Made by a program: the position numbers and the translations under genes. Below are positions 6,081 through 10,195 of a stretch of 10,195 nucleotides of DNA, piece by piece (the stretch's first letter is position 1; the number at the start of each line of letters is the position of its first letter). The notes under the pieces were generated by a model. The model was not told the origin of the DNA, made no database searches, and worked only from the letters and a program-made list of their open reading frames with translations. This DNA comes from CAYJFK01 sp964369475. Lineage in GTDB: Bacteria > Bacillota > Clostridia > Oscillospirales > Feifaniaceae. The stretch lies in NCBI GenBank assembly GCA_964369475.1, contig CAYJFK010000075.1, positions 1 through 10,195 of the forward strand, given 5' to 3'.

Positions 6081-6202
6081 GGCGCTTTATGCAAAACTGC
6101 TATCCCTTAGGGTTCGGATTATATCTATCACCCTAGCGTGGGAAGACTCGAATCCAGTCGGTTTTAGCGGCTCAGATTTGCCCTAATACTTCCTTAAAGC
6201 CC
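6081..6202 (-). ncRNA. Possible structured RNA or leader between miaB and the ylbF-like gene
   Basis: The 190-bp intergenic stretch 6021-6210 holds no gene. On the minus strand it can fold into a rod: GGGCTTTA (6202-6195) with TAAAGCGCC (6089-6081, one bulge), GCTAAAAC (6168-6161) with GTTTTGC (6097-6091), and GGATT (6155-6151) with AATCC (6120-6116). The 3' closing strand is followed by TTTT (6080-6077). The long paired ends and large asymmetric internal loops are loosely reminiscent of 6S-type RNAs, but I recognise no family consensus. It could equally be a leader of the downstream gene or chance pairing. A TATAAT also occurs at 6123-6118 on the same strand, without a convincing -35. Confidence 0.22.
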
Positions 6203-6210
6203 TTGTAAAT

Positions 6211-7551
6211 TTATACAAGCTCCCCATACAAAACATGGGTCTTGCCCTCGGTAATTCTCACATCGACAAAGCTTCCTATAAGCTTGTCCTCCCCTTCGAA
6301 GAAACAGGCTCTGCCACCCTCGGTGCGACCTTCGAGCAGACCCTTTCGATGCATTACAAGTATTCTCTGCACAGACCCTTCAAGAGCCTTGTTCTTTCTT
6401 GCCGAAATCTCGCCCTGAACTTTAAGCAGCCTTTGGAGGCGTTCCTTTTTGACCTCCTCCGACACCTGCCCCTCCATGTCGCAAGCCTTTGTGCCACTGC
6501 GCTTTGAATAGGCAAATGTAAAGAGCGACTCAAATTCGATCTCTCTTACGAGTGATAGCGTAGCCTCGAAATCCTCCTCGGTCTCGCCGGGGAATCCAAC
6601 AATTATATCGCTCGACAGCGCCACGCTCGGCATGTGCCGCCTTGCCGTCTCAACAAGCCCCCTGTAATGCGCCGCTGTGTACCTTCTGTTCATAGCCTCA
6701 AGCACACGATCGCTACCCGACTGTACAGGCAGATGAAGTTGCCGTGGTATATGGCGGCTGCTTGCCATTGCGATAAATAGCTCCTCTGTCGCATCCTTTG
6801 GGTGACTTGTAAGAAACCTAATAATAAACTCACCATCAATCCCGTCGAGCCTTGTTAAAAGCTTCGGGAAAGAATGGCCGTAGGAGTTGACATTTTGCCC
6901 AAGTAGCGTTATGTCCTTAAAGCCCTCCGCAACGAGCGCCCTAACCTCATCTTCAATGTGCTCCGGCTTACGGCTTCGCTCTCTGCCTCTTGTATAGGGC
7001 ACAATGCAGTATGTGCAAAAATTGTTGCACCCATACATGGCGGTAACCCAAGCACGTATGCCGCCGTCCCTCTTAACGGGTAGCCCCTCGGGAATTTCGG
7101 GCGATCCCTCGTCTATATCGGAAGTGCGCCGACCCTCTGCCAGCACCTTGTAAACGGCGCTTGGCAGGTTGTGAAATGTATTTGTGCCAAGCACAATGTC
7201 GACATGCCTATGACTCTTTCTAATCTCCTCGGCACGGTGCGCCTGCTGCATCATACAGCCTGTCACCGCAATAATAAGCCTGTCGTTTTTCGCCTTTAAA
7301 TGCCTAAGTGCGCCGATATTTCCAAGCACCTTTAACTCTGCGTGCTCCCTAACTGCGCATGTGTTAAACAAAATAAGGTCGGCATCCTCTCTGCCCTTAG
7401 CAAGGTCAAACCCCATTGCAACGAGGTGACCTCTCATCCTGTCGGAGTCCGCTATGTTTTGCTGACATCCATATGTCTCTATAAGAGCCCTGCGCCTGTA
7501 TCCCGTTTCGGCATGTTCCTCATCAAGCAAAGCTCTAACTGTATCAACCAT
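6211..7551 (-). CDS. miaB: tRNA-2-methylthio-N6-dimethylallyladenosine synthase MiaB
   Basis: MiaB is a radical-SAM methylthiotransferase that converts i6A37 to ms2i6A37 in tRNAs reading UNN codons, using two [4Fe-4S] clusters. The 446-aa protein has the three domains in order. The N-terminal UPF0004 domain carries the auxiliary cluster cysteines Cys29 (TYGCQQN), Cys65 (NTCAVRE) and Cys99 (VTGCMMQ). The radical-SAM core has CNNFCTYC (Cys175, Cys179, Cys182) and the MiaB-type sequences IVPYTRGRERSR and LLGQNVNSYG. The C-terminal TRAM domain includes EGRTEGGRACFF near residue 405. These motifs favour MiaB over MtaB or RimO. The ribosome site is weak (GGATGTG region). The gene heads the minus-strand series leading to mutS-mutL and is divergent from the AlaX gene. 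The adjoining ylbF-like gene repeats the B. subtilis ymcB-ymcA order. Confidence 0.96.
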   Translation of the reverse strand: MVDTVRALLDEEHAETGYRRRALIETYGCQQNIADSDRMRGHLVAMGFDLAKGREDADLILFNTCAVREHAELKVLGNIGALRHLKAKNDRLIIAVTGCMMQQAHRAEEIRKSHRHVDIVLGTNTFHNLPSAVYKVLAEGRRTSDIDEGSPEIPEGLPVKRDGGIRAWVTAMYGCNNFCTYCIVPYTRGRERSRKPEHIEDEVRALVAEGFKDITLLGQNVNSYGHSFPKLLTRLDGIDGEFIIRFLTSHPKDATEELFIAMASSRHIPRQLHLPVQSGSDRVLEAMNRRYTAAHYRGLVETARRHMPSVALSSDIIVGFPGETEEDFEATLSLVREIEFESLFTFAYSKRSGTKACDMEGQVSEEVKKERLQRLLKVQGEISARKNKALEGSVQRILVMHRKGLLEGRTEGGRACFFEGEDKLIGSFVDVRITEGKTHVLYGELV

Positions 7552-7585
7552 TTATTCACATCCGTTTCACTGCTTATAGCGATTT

Positions 7586-7614
7586 ATTTTATCATATAAT
7601 TGTTAATAAAACAA
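7586..7614 (-). promoter_or_regulatory. Putative sigma-A-type promoter for miaB
   Basis: On the minus strand TTGTTT (7614-7609) and TAAAAT (7591-7586) are separated by exactly 17 bp. The -10 lies 34 bp upstream of the miaB start codon. The match is good but the surrounding DNA is AT-rich, so chance matches are possible. Confidence 0.5.
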
Positions 7615-7649
7615 GTAGATTAATAGAATATCCACGACCCCTTTTACAC

Positions 7650-7678
7650 TTGAAAAATCCCGCCTACCGCTGTATAAT
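7650..7678 (+). promoter_or_regulatory. Putative sigma-A-type promoter for the AlaX gene
   Basis: TTGAAA (7650-7655) and a perfect TATAAT (7673-7678) are separated by 17 bp, with the -10 ending 44 bp upstream of the start codon. It faces away from the proposed miaB promoter, so the two genes are probably transcribed divergently from separate promoters. Confidence 0.75.
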
Positions 7679-7722
7679 AACTATCATCTATAAAAAATAA
7701 TTCGATATGGAGGGGCAAAAAA

Positions 7723-8949
7723 ATGGCGGCAATAAGACTGTGTAACGACGATGCGTATCTTGCAAAGGTATCTGCAAATATAACAGAAATAACAGAGGTA
7801 AAAGGCGGCTACTCTGTAACGCTCGACCGCACGATATTTCACCCCAAAGGCGGCGGACAACCTGCCGACAGGGGCAGTATAGGCGGCATTGAGATAATGG
7901 ACGTAAAGGAGGCAGAGGGCGAGGTATACCACATTTTAAAGAGCCGCCCCGAAGTGGGCGAAGTGGAGTGCCTTCTCGATTACGAGTACCGCTACGACCT
8001 AATGCAGCAGCATACAGGCCAGCATATCCTGTCGACCGTTATAGAAAACCTATACGACAGCGACACAACGATATACAGAGGCGAGGAGGAGATATGCCAA
8101 ATCGACCTGTCAAAGCCGCTCACAGAGGAACAAATTGAAAAGGCCGAGCGCATGACAAACGACATAATAAAAAAAGCCCTCCCCGTGCGTGGCATAAACA
8201 TAACAAAGGCCGACATACCGCAGTACGAGGGCCGTATGCGCCACCCCGTGCACCCTCACGAGGTTATCCGCCTTGTCGAGATAGCCGATTTTGATCTTAT
8301 CGGTTGTGGCGGCAGTCATGTTAAAGATACATCCGAGGTCGGATTTTTAAAGGTGCTCTATCACAAAAATATCGAAGGGCAAAAGGGCTCGAAGGGGGCT
8401 ATGAGGCTATACTTTGTATGCGGTGACCGTGCAATAGCCGACTATACAGCGCAAAACGACATTATTTTAAAGGGGGCAAAACTGCTTTCCTGCGAGCGTG
8501 CCGCCTTTGAAAAGCGGCTTGAAGAAATTATAGCGGCATACGACAGGCTGACAGCAAAGGCCGCCACCATGACAGAGCGCCTGCTAAGCTACGACACCGA
8601 AGCCCTCTTGAGGGGCGCTCTTAGCATAGGCGGAGTTACATTTGTAAGCGGCACGCTAAATGGCACAGACGGCAAAGGCCTAAAAACACTTGCCGAGAGG
8701 GTGGCGATAGAGCACGATGCCATGGCGCTCCTTATGGCGATAGAGGGCGATGTGCTATCCTTTGTCTTTAGCCAAAAGAAGGGGCTGACCGATATAAAAA
8801 TGGGCGATCTGCTAAAGGATGTCATGTCCAAGGCAAATGGCAAGGGGGGCGGCAGTCAGATAATGGCACAGGGATCGAGCCCCTATTCGGAGGAGGCGAT
8901 AAGAGCCTTCGAAGAGGCCGTCAAGGCGGCGCAGGACATGCTCTCTTAG
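7723..8949 (+). CDS. alaX: Alanyl-tRNA editing protein (long AlaX type, DHHA1 domain)
   Basis: This stand-alone editing factor is related to the editing half of alanyl-tRNA synthetase and is expected to hydrolyse Ser-tRNA(Ala) or Gly-tRNA(Ala). The 408 residues fit the long class. The N-terminal half has the HPKGGGQPADRG motif (residues 40-51) and the zinc ligand sets HTGQH (His97, His101) and CGGSH (Cys195, His199), in the order found in AlaRS/ThrRS second additional domains. A helical linker (about 250-295) leads to a C-terminal DHHA1-type domain with the glycine-rich KANGKGGGSQIMAQG near residues 380-394, the part that in AlaRS contacts the tRNA elbow. No aminoacylation domain is present. 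The start is supported by GGAGGGG with a 7-nt spacer. It has its own promoter and a tRNA-Pro gene 108 bp downstream. Confidence 0.93.
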   Translation: MAAIRLCNDDAYLAKVSANITEITEVKGGYSVTLDRTIFHPKGGGQPADRGSIGGIEIMDVKEAEGEVYHILKSRPEVGEVECLLDYEYRYDLMQQHTGQHILSTVIENLYDSDTTIYRGEEEICQIDLSKPLTEEQIEKAERMTNDIIKKALPVRGINITKADIPQYEGRMRHPVHPHEVIRLVEIADFDLIGCGGSHVKDTSEVGFLKVLYHKNIEGQKGSKGAMRLYFVCGDRAIADYTAQNDIILKGAKLLSCERAAFEKRLEEIIAAYDRLTAKAATMTERLLSYDTEALLRGALSIGGVTFVSGTLNGTDGKGLKTLAERVAIEHDAMALLMAIEGDVLSFVFSQKKGLTDIKMGDLLKDVMSKANGKGGGSQIMAQGSSPYSEEAIRAFEEAVKAAQDMLS

Positions 8950-8988
8950 GCACTTTTAAAATATTTGTAATAAATTACATCTTATATA

Positions 8989-9017
8989 TTGACATATTTC
9001 CCGTTAAAGAGTATAAT
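8989..9017 (+). promoter_or_regulatory. Perfect consensus sigma-A promoter of tRNA-Pro
   Basis: TTGACA (8989-8994) and TATAAT (9012-9017) both match the consensus exactly, with an optimal 17-bp spacer. Transcription should begin near 9024, about 34 nt before the mature tRNA. Such strong promoters are typical of stable RNA genes. Confidence 0.92.
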
Positions 9018-9033
9018 GTTTTGTAGACTTTTA

Positions 9034-9051
9034 GCCCCGAATTATCGGGGC
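9034..9051 (+). other. Hairpin in the tRNA-Pro 5' leader
   Basis: GCCCCGA (9034-9040) pairs perfectly with TCGGGGC (9045-9051) around an ATTA loop, ending six bases before the mature tRNA 5' end. No T-run follows, so it is not a terminator. It would sit next to the RNase P cleavage site in the precursor. Confidence 0.7.
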
Positions 9052-9057
9052 AAATAT

Positions 9058-9133
9058 CCGGGTGTGGCGCAGTTGGTAGCGCGCGTGGTTTGGGACCATG
9101 AGGCCGCAGGTTCGACCCCTGTCACTCGGACCA
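9058..9133 (+). tRNA. tRNA-Pro (anticodon TGG)
   Basis: A complete 76-nt cloverleaf is present. The acceptor stem CCGGGTG pairs with CACTCGG (one G-U). The D arm is GCGC-AGTTGGTA-GCGC. The anticodon arm is CGTGG-TTTGGGA-CCATG with anticodon TGG at 9091-9093. The T arm is GCAGG-TTCGACC-CCTGT, followed by discriminator A and an encoded CCA (9131-9133). It reads CCN proline codons. It has its own promoter and terminator, so it is a single-gene unit between the AlaX gene and tatD. Confidence 0.97.
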
Positions 9134-9136
9134 TAT

Positions 9137-9164
9137 AAAAAACCGCCCTATGGGCGGTTTTTTT
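9137..9164 (+). terminator. Intrinsic terminator after tRNA-Pro
   Basis: AAAAAACCGCCC (9137-9148), loop TAT, and GGGCGGTTTTTT form a 12-bp stem, and the T-run extends to 9164. It begins three bases after the encoded CCA and ends the tRNA transcript cleanly. The A-run on the 5' side would let it function in the other direction too. Confidence 0.95.
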
Positions 9165-9260
9165 GTAATTCTTTTATATAGCAAATAATTTTGGGCAATA
9201 TTTTCTTTAGAATGACCTTTAAGAATTCCACCATAGACCAAACAATTAACGAGGTGTAAC

Positions 9261-10022
9261 ATGATACCGCTTTTCGACTCACACGCACACTATACCGACG
9301 ATCGGTTTGACGAGGATAGATACGAGCTAATAGACAACCTATACGCAAATGGCGTTGTCGGCATAATAAATGTCGCCTCCTATTTGGGCGAGGTGCAGGC
9401 CTGCATAGACATGGCAAAGCGCTATCCACTAATGTGGGCAACGGCAGGGGTGCACCCACAGGTAGCCGACAGATGGAACGAGGGTAGCGAGGCAGAGCTA
9501 AGGGCATTTTTAAAAGAGGAAAAATGCGTCGCCCTTGGCGAAATCGGGCTCGACTATGTGGTGGGCGATGTGCCGAAAGACCTGCAAAAAGAGGTCTTTT
9601 TAAAGCAACTGCAAATAGCCAAAGATACCGACACCCCCGTTATAATCCACGACAGAGAGGCGCACAAGGACACAATAGACATGCTAAAGGCGTCGGGCTG
9701 TCGTGGTGTCGTGCACTGCTTTTCAGGCTCTGCCGAGATGGCGGCCGAACTTGTAAAAGACGGCTGGTACATCTCCTTCCCCGGTGTCGTAACCTTCAAA
9801 AACGCTCGCCGCTCCTTAGAAGCAGCGGCAGTCGTGCCACTCGATAAAATCCTAATCGAGACCGATGCCCCCTACCTCGCCCCCGTTCCGTATAGGGGCA
9901 AGCGCAACGATTCTTTAAAAATGGAAGGCACATGCAGATGTCTTGCCGAATTTTTGCAAATAGACCCAATTCGCTTTGGCGAGATTACAGCGGAAAATGC
10001 AAGGGCATGTTTCGGACTGTAA
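9261..10022 (+). CDS. tatD: TatD-family metal-dependent hydrolase / deoxyribonuclease
   Basis: TatD proteins are cytoplasmic TIM-barrel hydrolases of the amidohydrolase superfamily with metal-dependent 3'-5' exonuclease activity shown for some members. The 253-aa length is standard. The metal ligands are all present: DSHAH (His8, His10), GEIGLDY (Glu94), VIIHDRE (His130), VVHCFSG (His152) and IETDAPYLAP (Asp202), followed by the family segment YRGKRND. The ATG at 9261 gives the normal MIPLFDSHAH start and has GAGGTG five bases upstream. The upstream region 9165-9260 is AT-rich, and I found no convincing promoter there. The next feature downstream is an interspersed repeat, so any operon partner is outside the window. 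Confidence 0.95.
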   Translation: MIPLFDSHAHYTDDRFDEDRYELIDNLYANGVVGIINVASYLGEVQACIDMAKRYPLMWATAGVHPQVADRWNEGSEAELRAFLKEEKCVALGEIGLDYVVGDVPKDLQKEVFLKQLQIAKDTDTPVIIHDREAHKDTIDMLKASGCRGVVHCFSGSAEMAAELVKDGWYISFPGVVTFKNARRSLEAAAVVPLDKILIETDAPYLAPVPYRGKRNDSLKMEGTCRCLAEFLQIDPIRFGEITAENARACFGL

Positions 10023-10075
10023 GTCGCAGTGAGGGGCTATGCGGCTAAGCCGATCGAGCAGACCGCACAGGTCGG

Positions 10076-10174
10076 AGAAAAACCTAAAAGCCAGCTCCTT
10101 CGAAGGTGGGGGAGCGGCGAGGGGGGCACCATCAGGGTGACCTCTGGCGTAAAATTCCCGCCCCGAGGGCGTTA
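10076..10174 (+). repeat. Interspersed ~100-bp hairpin-rich element, copy 2
   Basis: This is the inverted counterpart of 5479-5578, about 4.5 kb away, with a few substitutions and small indels. It begins 54 bp after the tatD stop and runs AGAAAAACC to GGCGTTAA in the direction of tatD, the same relation to the upstream gene as copy 1 has to the ylbF-like gene. The internal 9-bp stem of copy 1 is partly degraded here. The stretch between tatD and the element (10023-10075) holds only short GC-rich pairings and no gene. Confidence 0.85.
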
Positions 10175-10194
10175 AAATCAGCTTTAGCTGATTT
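10175..10194. repeat. Short hairpin abutting element copy 2
   Basis: AAATCAGC (10175-10182) pairs with GCTGATTT (10187-10194) around a TTTA loop. It occupies the place that hairpin B has beside copy 1, although the arm sequence differs. The element therefore seems to end in a stem-loop whose sequence is free to vary while pairing is kept. The window ends one base later. Confidence 0.75.
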
Positions 10195-10195
10195 C

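Noticed and set aside
6118..6123. TATAAT as a promoter for the ylbF-like gene
   Set aside because: No acceptable -35 hexamer occurs at 16-18 bp upstream. It may simply be part of the possible RNA structure.
6131..6160. tRNA-like T-arm (TTCGAGTC on the minus strand)
   Set aside because: The flanks do not form a T stem, and no acceptor or anticodon arm can be built around it.

Overview
The window is chromosomal housekeeping DNA from a low-to-moderate GC Gram-positive bacterium, most likely a member of the Bacillota, class Clostridia. The evidence is the gene set and order: miaB, a YlbF/YmcA-family protein, mutS and mutL run head to tail, as in Bacillus subtilis (ymcB-ymcA-cotE-mutS-mutL). Strong AGGAGG-type ribosome sites and sigma-A-like promoters agree. 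Heavy ATA codon use beside GC-rich codons is a local trait I cannot tie to a genus. Two runs of exactly 100 N mark scaffold gaps, so this is a draft assembly.

Layout. From 7551 leftwards, on the minus strand: miaB (tRNA methylthiolation), an intergenic stretch with a possible structured RNA, a 127-aa YlbF/YmcA-family protein with a four-cysteine tail, a hairpin-rich intergenic region, a HAD phosphatase, about 600 bp of simple-sequence repeat, mutS, a gap, and mutL running off the left edge. From 7723 rightwards, on the plus strand: a long alanyl-tRNA editing protein (AlaX type), a tRNA-Pro(TGG) with a perfect consensus promoter and an intrinsic terminator, tatD, and a copy of an interspersed repeat. 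miaB and the AlaX gene are divergent and share a 171-bp region with a good promoter facing each way.

Function. MutS and MutL form the methyl-independent mismatch repair pathway. MiaB and the YlbF/YmcA-like protein are both expected to carry Fe-S clusters, and AlaX and tRNA-Pro add to the translation-fidelity theme.

No new enzymatic system is evident. The unexpected content is non-coding or repetitive. (1) mutL carries four nearly identical in-frame 27-bp repeats in its linker. (2) mutS is preceded by six perfect 8-bp repeats and then a long satellite with a 77-bp higher-order unit. (3) A roughly 100-bp hairpin-rich element occurs twice, each time downstream of a gene and in the same orientation relative to it. 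Repeats at both mismatch repair genes suggest, without proof, a length-variable mutator locus.
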